Below, in pieces: positions 6,861 through 15,780 of a DNA stretch of 64,000 bases. The first letter of the stretch is position 1. Every line of letters starts with the position of its first letter. Location of the stretch: NCBI RefSeq assembly GCF_026339735.1, contig NZ_JAPEQG010000001.1:4216001-4280000 (forward strand), read 5' to 3'. Below the pieces are notes generated by a model. It did no database searches and was not told where the DNA came from. It saw only the letters and a list, made by a program, of their open reading frames with translations. The position numbers and the translations under genes are program-made. Origin of the DNA: Streptomyces sp. NBC_01669. GTDB taxonomy: Bacteria; Actinomycetota; Actinomycetes; Streptomycetales; Streptomycetaceae.

Positions 6861-9137
6861 GTGTCCGCGCCCACCGCCGCAACCGGCACCGGCACCACCG
6901 CAGAGGTCGAGCTCGCCATCGGCGGCATGACCTGCGCATCGTGCGCGGCCCGCATCGAGAAGAAGCTGAACCGGATGGACGGCGTCACCGCCACTGTCAA
7001 CTACGCCACGGAGAAGGCCAAGGTCAGCTACCGGGGCGAGGACATCTCCGTACAGGACCTGATCGCCACGGTCGAGAAGACCGGCTACACCGCACAGGAG
7101 CCCGCACCTCCGGTACCTGCCGGGGAAGGCGCACCGTCGGAAGCCGAAGCGGAAGCCGATGAGCTCCGTCCGCTGCGGCAGCGGCTGCTCACCGCCGTGA
7201 TGCTCGCCGTCCCCGTGATCGCGATGGCGATGATCCCGGCGCTCCAGTTCGACTACTGGCAGTGGCTGTCGCTGACCCTGACGGCCCCGGTCGTCACGTA
7301 TGCCGCCTGGCCGTTCCACCGCGCCGCCTGGACCAATGCCCGGCACGGTGCGGCGACGATGGACACGCTGATCTCGCTCGGTACGTCGGCCGCGTTCCTG
7401 TGGTCGCTGTGGGCGCTGTTCTTCGGCACGGCGGGGATGACGGGCATGACGCACCCCTTCGAGCTGACCATCGGCCGCAGCGACGGCGCCGGGAACATCT
7501 ATCTGGAGGCGGCGGCCGGAGTCACCGCGTTCATCCTGGCCGGGCGCTATTTCGAGGCCCGTTCCAAGCGGAAGGCGGGCGCCGCGCTCAAGGCGCTGCT
7601 GGAGCTGGGCGCCAAGGAGGTCACCGTGGTGCGGGGCGACCGTGAGATGACCGTCCCGACCGCGGAACTGCAGGTCGGGGACCGGTTCCTGGTCCGCCCC
7701 GGCGAGAAGATCGCCACCGACGGCACGGTCGTCGAGGGCGCCTCGGCGGTCGACGCGTCCATGCTCACCGGCGAGTCCGTGCCGGTCGAGGTCGGTGTCG
7801 GGGACTCCGTCACCGGTGCCACGCTCAACGCGGGCGGCCGGCTCGTCGTCGAGGCGACACGGGTCGGCGCCGACACACAGCTGGCGCGGATGGCGAAGCT
7901 CGTCGAGGACGCGCAGAACGGCAAGGCGGCGGCTCAGCGACTGGCCGACCGGATCTCCGCGGTCTTCGTGCCCGTGGTCATCGCGCTCGCGCTCGGCACG
8001 CTGGGGTTCTGGCTGGGTAACGGGGCGGGTCTGACGGCCGCGTTCACGGCCGCCGTCGCCGTACTGATCATCGCCTGCCCGTGCGCGCTGGGCCTCGCCA
8101 CTCCGACCGCCCTCATGGTGGGGACCGGACGCGGCGCGCAGCTCGGCATCCTGATCAAGGGCCCGGAAGTTCTGGAGACCACGCGTCGCGTCGACACGAT
8201 CGTCCTGGACAAGACCGGCACGGTCACCACCGGCCGGATGACGCTGCTGGACGTGCACACGGCGGACGGTACGGACGAGCGCGAAGTGCTGCGGCTCGCG
8301 GGCGCCCTGGAGCACTCCTCGGAACACCCCATCGCCCAGGCCGTCGCTGCCGGAGCCGCCGAGCGCACCGGCGCCGCATTGTCCACCCCCCAGGACTTCG
8401 CCAACATCGCGGGGCTCGGCGTGCAGGGTGTCGTCGAGGGGCACGCCGTCCTCGTCGGCCGTGAGCAGCTGCTCGCCGAGTGGGAGATCCACCTGCCGGT
8501 GGAGCTGGCCCGGCACAAGGCCGCGGCGGAGGCCGCCGGACGTACGTCCATCGCGGTCGCCTGGGACGGCGAGGCACGGGCGGTCCTCGAAGTCGCCGAC
8601 GCGGTGAAGGACACCAGTGCGGAGGCCATTCGGCGGCTGCGGGCCCTGGGGCTGACCCCGATCCTGCTCACCGGTGACAACCGGGCGGTGGCCGAGGCGG
8701 TCGCGGCCGAGGTCGGGATCGAGAAGGTGTACGCGGAGGTCATGCCGGAGGACAAGGTCGACGTCGTCAAGGAACTCCAGTCCCAGGGCCGTTCGGTCGC
8801 CATGGTCGGTGACGGCGTCAACGACGCGGCCGCTCTCGCCCAGGCCGATCTGGGCCTGGCGATGGGTACGGGTACCGACGCCGCGATCGAGGCCGGCGAC
8901 CTGACGCTGGTACGCGGGGATCTGCGGGCCGCGGCGGACGCCATCCGCCTCTCCCGCAGGACGCTGGGCACCATCCGTACGAACCTGTTCTGGGCCTTCG
9001 CCTACAACGTGGCCGCCCTGCCGCTCGCCGCGGCCGGACTGCTCAACCCGATGATCGCGGGCGCCGCGATGGCGTTCTCATCGGTCTTCGTGGTCGGCAA
9101 CTCGCTGCGGCTGCGCGGGTTCAGGGCGGCGGCGTAG
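6861..9137 (+). CDS. copA: copper-translocating P1B-type ATPase
   Basis: A 758-aa heavy-metal P-type ATPase that exports Cu(I) across the cytoplasmic membrane at the cost of ATP. It has one N-terminal heavy-metal domain with 'GMTCASC' (Cys25 and Cys28) and a helical membrane domain with the transport motif Cys-Pro-Cys at 406-408. The phosphorylation loop 'DKTGT' has Asp450, and the hinge motif is 'GDGVNDAAAL'. The GTG start follows a GGAGGAAACC ribosome site directly. The CsoR-type operator just upstream supports copper control, and the divergent neighbour is cutC. No CopZ chaperone gene is adjacent. Confidence 0.96.
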   Translation: MSAPTAATGTGTTAEVELAIGGMTCASCAARIEKKLNRMDGVTATVNYATEKAKVSYRGEDISVQDLIATVEKTGYTAQEPAPPVPAGEGAPSEAEAEADELRPLRQRLLTAVMLAVPVIAMAMIPALQFDYWQWLSLTLTAPVVTYAAWPFHRAAWTNARHGAATMDTLISLGTSAAFLWSLWALFFGTAGMTGMTHPFELTIGRSDGAGNIYLEAAAGVTAFILAGRYFEARSKRKAGAALKALLELGAKEVTVVRGDREMTVPTAELQVGDRFLVRPGEKIATDGTVVEGASAVDASMLTGESVPVEVGVGDSVTGATLNAGGRLVVEATRVGADTQLARMAKLVEDAQNGKAAAQRLADRISAVFVPVVIALALGTLGFWLGNGAGLTAAFTAAVAVLIIACPCALGLATPTALMVGTGRGAQLGILIKGPEVLETTRRVDTIVLDKTGTVTTGRMTLLDVHTADGTDEREVLRLAGALEHSSEHPIAQAVAAGAAERTGAALSTPQDFANIAGLGVQGVVEGHAVLVGREQLLAEWEIHLPVELARHKAAAEAAGRTSIAVAWDGEARAVLEVADAVKDTSAEAIRRLRALGLTPILLTGDNRAVAEAVAAEVGIEKVYAEVMPEDKVDVVKELQSQGRSVAMVGDGVNDAAALAQADLGLAMGTGTDAAIEAGDLTLVRGDLRAAADAIRLSRRTLGTIRTNLFWAFAYNVAALPLAAAGLLNPMIAGAAMAFSSVFVVGNSLRLRGFRAAA

Positions 9138-9167
9138 GAAGCCGCCCACCCCGACGGGGGCAGTCCC

Positions 9168-10028
9168 TCAGCCCGCACTCACGAACCGCACCCGGGTTCC
9201 CGGCACCGCCTGTGCCGCCCCCGCGAGTGCCGTCTCGTGCACGACACCGACGACCGGGTAACCCCCGGTCGTCGGATGGTCGTTGAGGAACACCACCGGG
9301 CGGCCGTCCGGCGGCACCTGAATGGCGCCGAGCACCATCCCCTCGCTGGGCAGTTCGCCCTCATGGACGCGCGCCAGGGCCGGGCCCTCCGTGCGCAGGC
9401 CGATCCGGTTGCTCTGCGGCGAGACCCGGTATGTGGCCGTGGTGAGCGTGCGCAGCGCCGCATCCGTGAACCAGGTGTGGCGGGGGCCGAGGCGTACGGG
9501 GAGCACGAGTTCGGCGGGCGCGGCCGGCCAGGGCACGGCGTCGGGGGCCGCGGGCCTCGACGCCCCGTGTCCCAGCGGCAGTACGTCCCCGTCACGCAGC
9601 GGGGCCGGGCCGAGCCCGGAGAGCAGGTCCGCGGACCTGCTGCCCAGCACCGGTTCCGGCAGCAGGCCGCCCCCGAACGCCAGATAGCTGCGCAGCCCCT
9701 GCACCGCGGGGCCGGCGTCGAGCACCGCGCCCGCCGGTACGTGCACGGGTGTTCCCCAGCCCACGGGCCGCCCGTCGACCGTGACCCGGCAGGGCGCACC
9801 GCCGACGACGGCGACCACGGGCCGGTCCGGGCGGACCGCGCAGCCGGTGGCGGTCGTCTCCAGCAGTGCCGCGTCCGCGGGGTTTCCGGCCAGCCGGTTG
9901 GCGAGGCGGCGGGAGGGGGCGTCCAGGGCGCCGGCGCGCGGCACCCCGAGGTGCGCCCAGCCGATACGGCCCGCGTCCTGAACGGTGGTCAGGGCTCCGG
10001 CCCTGACCACCTCGATGGCACCGGTCAT
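9168..10028 (-). CDS. pxpC: 5-oxoprolinase subunit C
   Basis: A 286-aa protein of the biotin-dependent carboxyltransferase-like (KipA/AHS2) family, with 'TTVQDAGRIGWAHLGVPRAG' near the N-terminus and 'FLNDHPTTGGYPVVG' near the C-terminus. With PxpA and PxpB it forms the ATP-dependent enzyme that opens 5-oxoproline to glutamate in the cytoplasm. ATG at 10028 overlaps the stop of pxpB by 4 bases, which fixes the start. It is the last gene of a three-gene operon transcribed toward copA. Confidence 0.92.
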   Translation of the reverse strand: MTGAIEVVRAGALTTVQDAGRIGWAHLGVPRAGALDAPSRRLANRLAGNPADAALLETTATGCAVRPDRPVVAVVGGAPCRVTVDGRPVGWGTPVHVPAGAVLDAGPAVQGLRSYLAFGGGLLPEPVLGSRSADLLSGLGPAPLRDGDVLPLGHGASRPAAPDAVPWPAAPAELVLPVRLGPRHTWFTDAALRTLTTATYRVSPQSNRIGLRTEGPALARVHEGELPSEGMVLGAIQVPPDGRPVVFLNDHPTTGGYPVVGVVHETALAGAAQAVPGTRVRFVSAG

Positions 10029-10813
10029 GGCCGCACCTCCGTCGCGACGAACCGCACCCGTGCCCCGGGGCTCAGCAGGGCGGCCGGTTCGCGAGCCGGG
10101 TTCCACAGTTCGCCCGGCTCGGGCATCCGCCCGATGATCTGCCAGCCGCCGGGCGACGGGCGCGGGTACACCCCGGTGTACGCCCCCGCGAGGGCCAGCG
10201 CACCGGCCGGAACCCTGGTGCGCGGCGTCGCACGGCGTGGCGTGTGCCGGTGCTCGGGGAGGCCGGTGAGGTAGCCGAAACCGGGGGCGAACCCGCAGAA
10301 GGCCACGCGGAATTCGGTCCCGGCGTGGATGCGGGGCACGTCGGCGGCGGTGACGCCCCAGGCCGCCGCGACGTCGGCGAGGTCCGGGCCGTCGTAGACG
10401 ACGGGGATCTCGACGGCCTCCCCGGTGTCACGCCGCAGCGGCGGTATCCGCCAGGAGACGAGTTCCCGGGCGAGCCGCGCGCTGCCGTCCGGGGTGCGGT
10501 CCGCGATGCCGTCGAGCAGCACGGTCCGGGCACCGGGAACGATCTCGCGTACGGCGGGCAGCTCGCCGCGTGCACGACGCCGCAACAGCTCGGCGTGAAA
10601 GGCCTCGGCGTGCTCACCCGAGGACAGCTCGACGAGCAGCGCTCCGGCCCCGGCGGGAAGAACGCGGATGCCGTCCGGAGCGCTCGCGTCGGGGGACGGG
10701 CGGGCGCCCGCCTCCCGTGACGCGGACGTACGCGCGTCGCGCGACTGCCCTGCAGGGGCGCCCCGTTCGGCCGTGACCGCACGCGCGGCGCCGGCACCCG
10801 CGCCCACGCTCAT
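10025..10813 (-). CDS. pxpB: 5-oxoprolinase subunit B
   Basis: A 262-aa KipI/AHS1-type subunit. The characteristic 'FCGFAPGFGYLTGLP' block and 'VPAGALALAGAYTGVYP' are present in the C-terminal half. An Ala/Arg/Ser-rich extension of about 60 residues precedes the conserved domain, so the true protein may begin further inside. ATG at 10813 is chosen because it overlaps the pxpA stop by 4 bases, like the next junction. It works with PxpA and PxpC in 5-oxoproline breakdown. Confidence 0.9.
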   Translation of the reverse strand: MSVGAGAGAARAVTAERGAPAGQSRDARTSASREAGARPSPDASAPDGIRVLPAGAGALLVELSSGEHAEAFHAELLRRRARGELPAVREIVPGARTVLLDGIADRTPDGSARLARELVSWRIPPLRRDTGEAVEIPVVYDGPDLADVAAAWGVTAADVPRIHAGTEFRVAFCGFAPGFGYLTGLPEHRHTPRRATPRTRVPAGALALAGAYTGVYPRPSPGGWQIIGRMPEPGELWNPAREPAALLSPGARVRFVATEVRP

Positions 10814-11595
10814 GCGAATGCCCGCACGGCCACGCCCGCTTCTTCGAGCGCCGCTCTGACCCTGCGCGCCAGCGCCGCCGCGCCCGGGGTGTCGCCGTGG
10901 ACGCACAGCGAGCGTGCAGCGACCGGTATCCGGCTGCCGTCCGCGCCGGTGACGCCCCGGCCCACCGCCATCCCGACACTGCGGCGCACGACTTCGTCCT
11001 CGTCGTGCACCACGGCGCCGGGCTCGCTCCGTGGGACCAGCGTGCCCTGCGGGGTGTACGCGCGGTCGGCGAAGGCCTCCTCGACGGCGGTGAGACCCGC
11101 GGCCCCGGCGTGGGCGAGCAGGCGCGAACCGGGGAGCCCGAGGACCGCCAGGTCCCCGCCGGCCAGCCGGACGCCCTCGACCACGGCCGCGGCCTGGTCG
11201 TCGTCCCAGACGGCGCGGTTGTAGAGGGCACCGTGCGGTTTGACGTACGCGACCGTGGAGCCGGCCGCTTCGGCGAAGACCCGCAGGGCGCCGATCTGGT
11301 AGGCGATCTCGGCGGTGAGTTCGGCGGGTGGCACATCCATGGAGCGACGCCCGAAGCCGGCCAGGTCGCGGTAGGCGACCTGGGCGCCGATCCGTACGCC
11401 CCTGGCGGCCGCGGTGTCGCAGACCCGCCGCATCACGGAGGCGTCGCCCGCGTGGAAGCCGCAGGCCACATTGGCGCTGGTGACGCAGTCGAGCAGCGCG
11501 TCGTCATCGGTGAGGGTCCAGTGTCCGAACCCTTCGCCGAGATCCGCGTTGAGATCCATCGGGTTCGTCGGACTCGCCGGGTTCGTCAGATCCAT
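10810..11595 (-). CDS. pxpA: 5-oxoprolinase subunit A (LamB/YcsF family)
   Basis: A 261-aa protein with the family signature 'DLNADLGEGFG' followed by 'NVACGFHAGD' and 'YVKPHGALYN'. It is the first gene of pxpABC, whose product cleaves 5-oxoproline to glutamate using ATP. ATG at 11595 is used, but the canonical family start is the internal ATG at 11559, which would remove a 12-residue Pro/Thr leader; neither has a strong ribosome site. A perfect 15-bp palindrome lies 17 bases upstream of 11595 and probably controls the operon. Confidence 0.92.
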   Translation of the reverse strand: MDLTNPASPTNPMDLNADLGEGFGHWTLTDDDALLDCVTSANVACGFHAGDASVMRRVCDTAAARGVRIGAQVAYRDLAGFGRRSMDVPPAELTAEIAYQIGALRVFAEAAGSTVAYVKPHGALYNRAVWDDDQAAAVVEGVRLAGGDLAVLGLPGSRLLAHAGAAGLTAVEEAFADRAYTPQGTLVPRSEPGAVVHDEDEVVRRSVGMAVGRGVTGADGSRIPVAARSLCVHGDTPGAAALARRVRAALEEAGVAVRAFA

Positions 11596-11612
11596 CACGA
11601 GCGCACGCTAGC

Positions 11613-11627
11613 GATTGTTCAACAATC
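11613..11627. promoter_or_regulatory. palindromic operator for the GntR regulator (site 1)
   Basis: GATTGTTCAACAATC is a perfect palindrome around a central base, with the TTGT...ACAA core expected for FadR/GntR-type FCD regulators. It lies between pxpA and the divergent regulator gene. A near-identical copy precedes the DUF969 gene at 12720-12734. Together they suggest that the regulator at 11725 controls both arms. Confidence 0.7.
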
Positions 11628-11724
11628 TGACAAGACCCGGCTCGGGGTGCGGGATGCCGGTACGGTTCACTGGGCACAGAGTGCGCACCTGACGACGCGC
11701 ACGGCAACAGGCAGGGGACGGGGC

Positions 11725-12441
11725 ATGGCGGGGACTGCGGGCGGCCGGACTTCTCCGGATCTCTCGGAACTGGCGGCGGACAGCGCCTCCCTGGCCCGGT
11801 CCGGCACCGCCGAGCGGGTCGCCGCCATCCTGCGGGACCGGATCACCGAAGGCTACTTCCCGCCGGGCAGCCGGCTCTCCGAGGAGAGCATCAGCGGCGC
11901 CCTCGCCGTGTCCCGGAACACCCTGCGCGAGGCGTTCCGCCTGCTGTCGCACGAGCGCCTCCTGGAACACCGGCTCAACAAGGGCGTCTTCGTCCGCGTC
12001 CTGGCCGTCGAGGACCTGGTGGACATCTACCGGGTCCGGCTGCTCGTCGAGTGCGCCGCCCTGCGGACGCTGGGCGAACCGCCGTACGACCTGACGGCCC
12101 TCGAAGCCGCCGTGTCGACGGGCGAGCAGGCGGCACTGGCGGACGACTGGCCCGCCTGCTCGACCGCCAACATCCGCTTCCATCAGGCCCTGGCCGGTCT
12201 CGCGAACAGTCCCCGCACGGACGAGCTGATGCGCAACGTCCTCGCCGAACTGCGGCTGGCCTTCCACGTGATGGCCGACCCGCGCCGCTTCCACGAGCCC
12301 TACCTCACCCGGAACAGGGAGATCGCGGACAGGCTCGCCGAGGGCGACGCGGCGGGCGCCGAGCGGATGCTGGCCTTCTACCTGGAGGACTCGCGGCGCC
12401 AGCTGGCGGAGGCGTACGCGGAGCGCCTGACCACGCGATAG
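11725..12441 (+). CDS. GntR family transcriptional regulator (FCD type)
   Basis: A 238-aa regulator with an N-terminal winged helix (about 30-98; 'LSEESISGALAVSRNTLREA' is the recognition region). A C-terminal all-helical FCD ligand domain spans about 105-230. It diverges from pxpABC and is followed by DUF969-DUF979, with a matching palindrome before each flank. Local repression relieved by 5-oxoproline or a related metabolite is therefore likely (inference). ATG at 11725 follows AGGGGACGGGGC. An in-frame extension upstream is open but lacks a ribosome site. Confidence 0.88.
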   Translation: MAGTAGGRTSPDLSELAADSASLARSGTAERVAAILRDRITEGYFPPGSRLSEESISGALAVSRNTLREAFRLLSHERLLEHRLNKGVFVRVLAVEDLVDIYRVRLLVECAALRTLGEPPYDLTALEAAVSTGEQAALADDWPACSTANIRFHQALAGLANSPRTDELMRNVLAELRLAFHVMADPRRFHEPYLTRNREIADRLAEGDAAGAERMLAFYLEDSRRQLAEAYAERLTTR

Positions 12442-12719
12442 CCCCGCCCGAGCCGCCCGCCTCGGGGGTGCTCCACTCCGCACGACCCCGCGCTTCGTGC
12501 CGCGCCGGCCCGTGCGACGCGTCGGATGTTCCACAATCCTCGCCATCCACCGGACCCCATCCCTCACGCCACGCACAGGACCTCTCTCCAGCCAAAACCA
12601 CACATCACGGGCATTTCGCGCCAGTCATTGCCCGGATCGAACGAACCGCGCACCGTCTGCCCGGTCACGCCACGCCCCCACCTCGCACATTTCAACCCAT
12701 GTAGCGCACACCCTTGTGG

Positions 12720-12734
12720 GTTTGTTGAACAATC
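12720..12734. promoter_or_regulatory. palindromic operator for the GntR regulator (site 2)
   Basis: GTTTGTTGAACAATC matches the reverse complement of the site at 11613-11627 in 14 of 15 positions; both are followed by GC. It lies 82 bases before the DUF969 gene. The rest of the 375-base gap from 12442 to 12816 shows no gene, hairpin or other recognisable signal. Confidence 0.65.
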
Positions 12735-12816
12735 GCTTAATGTCTCGCGCACTACCCCGTCTGATCAGGACCGAGCAGGCCTGCCTGCACGTCCATGCGC
12801 GGAAGAAGGCCGACGC

Positions 12817-13548
12817 GTGATCGTTCTCCTCGGCGTGCTCGTGGTGATCCTCGGATTCGCCACCCGCCGCAATCCCCTCCTCGTAGTGGGTGTCGCAGGC
12901 ATCGTCACAGGGCTGCTCGGCAAGCTCTCCCCGCAGGAGGTGCTGGCCACATTCGGCAACAGCTTCGCCTCCGCGCGCTCCGTGACCGTCTTCGTCATCA
13001 CCCTGCCCGTCATCGGGCTTCTGGAGCGGTACGGACTCCAGGAGCAGGCCCGTACTCTCATCGGCAAACTGGGCAGGCTGACCACCGGCCGCTTCCTGGC
13101 GCTCTACCTGCTGATCCGTCAGCTCACCGCCTCCGTCGGCCTCACGAGCATCGGCGGCCCCGCGCAGAGTGTGCGGCCGCTGATCGCCCCGATGGCCGAG
13201 GCCGCGGCCGAGGCCAAGGCGGGCCGTCCGCTGCCGCAGAAGCTGCGCGAGAAGGTCCGCTCGCACGCGTCCGGCGCCGACACCATCGGCGTGTTCTTCG
13301 GTGAGGACTGCTTCATCGCCATCGGATCGATCCTGCTGATCACCGGCTTCGTGAACTCCACGTACGACCAGCACCTCGAACCCTTGCATCTGGCTCTGTG
13401 GGCGATCCCCTCCGCGGTCTGCGCCTTCCTGATCCACGGGGCCCGCCTGCTCAACCTGGACCGGCAGCTGGAGCGCGAACTTGCCGTCGCCGCCGCCGAG
13501 AACGACATGACGGCACACGCCGGGCTCCGGACGGAGGACGCCAAGTGA
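12817..13548 (+). CDS. DUF969 family membrane protein (putative transporter subunit)
   Basis: A 243-aa polytopic membrane protein whose helices begin immediately at the N-terminus ('VIVLLGVLVVILGFATRR'). The DUF969 family is almost always paired with DUF979 and often lies near 5-oxoprolinase genes; the pair is suspected to form a carrier. GTG at 12817 is chosen because of the AAGAAGG about 8 bases before it. It overlaps the next gene by 4 bases (GTGA). A GntR-type palindrome upstream ties it to pxpABC. The substrate is unproven; 5-oxoproline or a precursor is an inference. Confidence 0.85.
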   Translation: MIVLLGVLVVILGFATRRNPLLVVGVAGIVTGLLGKLSPQEVLATFGNSFASARSVTVFVITLPVIGLLERYGLQEQARTLIGKLGRLTTGRFLALYLLIRQLTASVGLTSIGGPAQSVRPLIAPMAEAAAEAKAGRPLPQKLREKVRSHASGADTIGVFFGEDCFIAIGSILLITGFVNSTYDQHLEPLHLALWAIPSAVCAFLIHGARLLNLDRQLERELAVAAAENDMTAHAGLRTEDAK

Positions 13549-14513
13549 TCAAGTCCGAGTACTTCTTCTGGCTGGTCGGCGCGGTGTTCCTCGTCATGGC
13601 CGCGCAGATGGTCAGGGACCGCACCAACCCCAAGCGCTTCGGCTCGGCCGGATTCTGGGGTCTGCTGGGCGCCGCGTTCTTCTACTCCTCCGGAGTCGTC
13701 GACAAGTCGCTCCCTGCCGAACCTCTGGGCGTCGCCGTCCTGATCCTGATCGTCCTCGGCGGCTGCGGTCTCACCGGCAAGGGCGCATCACACACTCCTT
13801 CCCGCGAGAAGCGCGCAGCCTCGGCCGCCCGCCTCGGCAACAAGCTGTTCCTTCCGGCCCTCACCATCCCCGTCGTCGCGATGATCTGCGCGACGCTCGT
13901 GAAGAACTGGAAGATCGGCGGCGAACCGGTCCTGGAACCGGGGTACGAGACCATCCTGGGCCTCGGCGTCGGCGCCATCGCCGCTCTGATCGTGGGCATG
14001 GTGCTGCTGCGCGAGCGGAGGATCTCCGTACCGCTGCACTCCGGTCGCAACATGCTCGAATCGATGGGCTGGGCGCTGATCCTGCCTCAGCTTCTCGCGG
14101 TCCTCGGCTCGATCTTCCAGTCCGCCGGTGTCGGCGAGCAGGTCGGAAGGATCAGCGAGGCGGTACTGCCGGACGGCCAGAAGTTCGTGGCCGTGGCCGT
14201 CTACTGCTGCGGCATGGCGCTGTTCACCATCGTCATGGGCAATGCCTTCGCCGCGTTCCCGGTGATGACCGCCGCGATCGGCTGGCCCGTCCTCATCGAG
14301 CAGATGAACGGCAACGCGCCCGCGATCCTCGCGATCGGCATGCTCTGCGGCTTCTGCGGCACCCTCGTCACCCCGATGGCCGCCAACTTCAACCTGGTTC
14401 CCGCCGCTCTGCTCGAACTCAAGGACCAGTACGGCCCGATCAAGGCCCAGCTCCCCACGGCAGCGGCCCTGCTGGTCTGCAACGTAGCGATCATGGCCCT
14501 CTTCGCCTTCTGA
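13545..14513 (+). CDS. DUF979 family membrane protein (putative transporter subunit)
   Basis: The 322-aa integral membrane partner of the DUF969 protein has about nine hydrophobic segments. The conserved C-terminal part contains 'FTIVMGNAFAAFPVMTAAIG' and 'GFCGTLVTPMAANFN'. The GTG start overlaps the DUF969 stop by 4 bases, so the two are probably translated together. Its location downstream of an operator shared with pxpABC suggests uptake or efflux of a pyroglutamate-related compound, which is inference; no biochemical role is established for the family to my knowledge. Confidence 0.85.
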   Translation: MIKSEYFFWLVGAVFLVMAAQMVRDRTNPKRFGSAGFWGLLGAAFFYSSGVVDKSLPAEPLGVAVLILIVLGGCGLTGKGASHTPSREKRAASAARLGNKLFLPALTIPVVAMICATLVKNWKIGGEPVLEPGYETILGLGVGAIAALIVGMVLLRERRISVPLHSGRNMLESMGWALILPQLLAVLGSIFQSAGVGEQVGRISEAVLPDGQKFVAVAVYCCGMALFTIVMGNAFAAFPVMTAAIGWPVLIEQMNGNAPAILAIGMLCGFCGTLVTPMAANFNLVPAALLELKDQYGPIKAQLPTAAALLVCNVAIMALFAF

Positions 14514-14603
14514 CCCGGGCCGCCCCTGACCCGAGCCACCCCTGCCCCGACCCGAGCCGCCCCTTGACCCGAGCCGCTCACCCACCCCTCTGGAGTGACC
14601 CCG

Positions 14604-15632
14604 ATGTCCCCCGCGCTCCCTGCCGCGTACGCCGTCCCCTTCGCGGAACTGGCCCTCGCCAATGTCGTACGCGAGTACCCCAACGCCCCGGCCCACCTGT
14701 ACGCCGGCCCCGAGGAACTGGTCGCGCCCCGCACCCTGCACCCCGCCTTCTACGGGGGGTACGACTGGCACTCCACCGTGCACATGCACTGGCTGCTCGT
14801 CCGCCTGCTGCGCCGCTTCTCCGCCACCGGCGACCTCCCGGCCACGGTCACCACCCGTGTCCACGAGGTGCTGAACTCCCACCTCACCCCGGAGAACCTC
14901 GCCGTCGAGGCGGCGTATCTCCGCAACCGTCCGCACTTCGAACGCCCCTACGGCTGGGCGTGGTTGGTGGCACTGGCGGCGGAAAGCCGTGCGCTCGCCA
15001 CCGCCGAGGGAGACCGCTGGGCCGACGCCCTCGCCCCCGCCGTGGAAACGGTCGGCGAACTCCTCACCGTCTGGCTGCCCAAGGCGACGTACCCGATCCG
15101 GCACGGGATCCACCCCAACAGCGCCTTCGGCCTGGGCATGGTTCTGGACGCGGGCGAGCGCGCCGGGCTGCCCCGCCCGGTCCTCGACGCGGTGACGGAC
15201 CGGCTGCGCACCTGGTTCGCCGAGGACCACGACGCCCCCGCCCACTGGGAGCCGTCCGGGCAGGACTTCCTCTCCCCCGCCCTGACCGAGGCGGACGCGA
15301 TGCGCCGGGTGCTCCCCGTCGCCGAGTTCCGGACCTGGCTGGCCGGGTTCCTGCCGGGGCTGACGGACTCTCCGCTGCTCACCCCGCCCGTGATCTCCGA
15401 CCACGCGGACCCGCAGATCGGTCACCTCCTGGGCCTCACCCTGAGCCGGGCAGCGGCCCTCCGTACGATCGGCGACGCGCTGGGCGAGGGCCCCGCCCAC
15501 ACCGCTCTGACCGCTTCGGCCGAGGCTCATCTCGCCGTCGGCCTGCCCTCGGTCTCCTCCGGTGACTTCAGCACGGACCACTGGCTGGCCACCTTCGCCG
15601 CACTGGCCCTGGACACCCCGCCCGGCCACTGA
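14604..15632 (+). CDS. DUF2891 domain protein
   Basis: A 342-aa soluble, helix-rich protein. The 'LHPAFYGGYDWHSTVHMHW' block near residue 60 (with nearby His residues) and 'ERPYGWAWL' are typical of DUF2891, a family of unknown function with an alpha/alpha-barrel-like composition. ATG at 14604 lies 8 bases after TGGAG. It follows DUF979 by 90 bases on the same strand and may be in the same operon. Whether it takes part in 5-oxoproline metabolism is unknown. Confidence 0.8.
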   Translation: MSPALPAAYAVPFAELALANVVREYPNAPAHLYAGPEELVAPRTLHPAFYGGYDWHSTVHMHWLLVRLLRRFSATGDLPATVTTRVHEVLNSHLTPENLAVEAAYLRNRPHFERPYGWAWLVALAAESRALATAEGDRWADALAPAVETVGELLTVWLPKATYPIRHGIHPNSAFGLGMVLDAGERAGLPRPVLDAVTDRLRTWFAEDHDAPAHWEPSGQDFLSPALTEADAMRRVLPVAEFRTWLAGFLPGLTDSPLLTPPVISDHADPQIGHLLGLTLSRAAALRTIGDALGEGPAHTALTASAEAHLAVGLPSVSSGDFSTDHWLATFAALALDTPPGH

Positions 15633-15780
15633 CCGGTCCGGCGGATTCGGGAACCGCGCCTGTTGCTCTCACAGACGGGTTTCTCCGGTCAGTGCGGGGC
15701 CAATTCAGGATCCGATGTGCCGTGCTTGTGGAGGTTGATTTCCCGGGCGCCCGGCGATCCAGAGGTGACAGGATCAGGCC

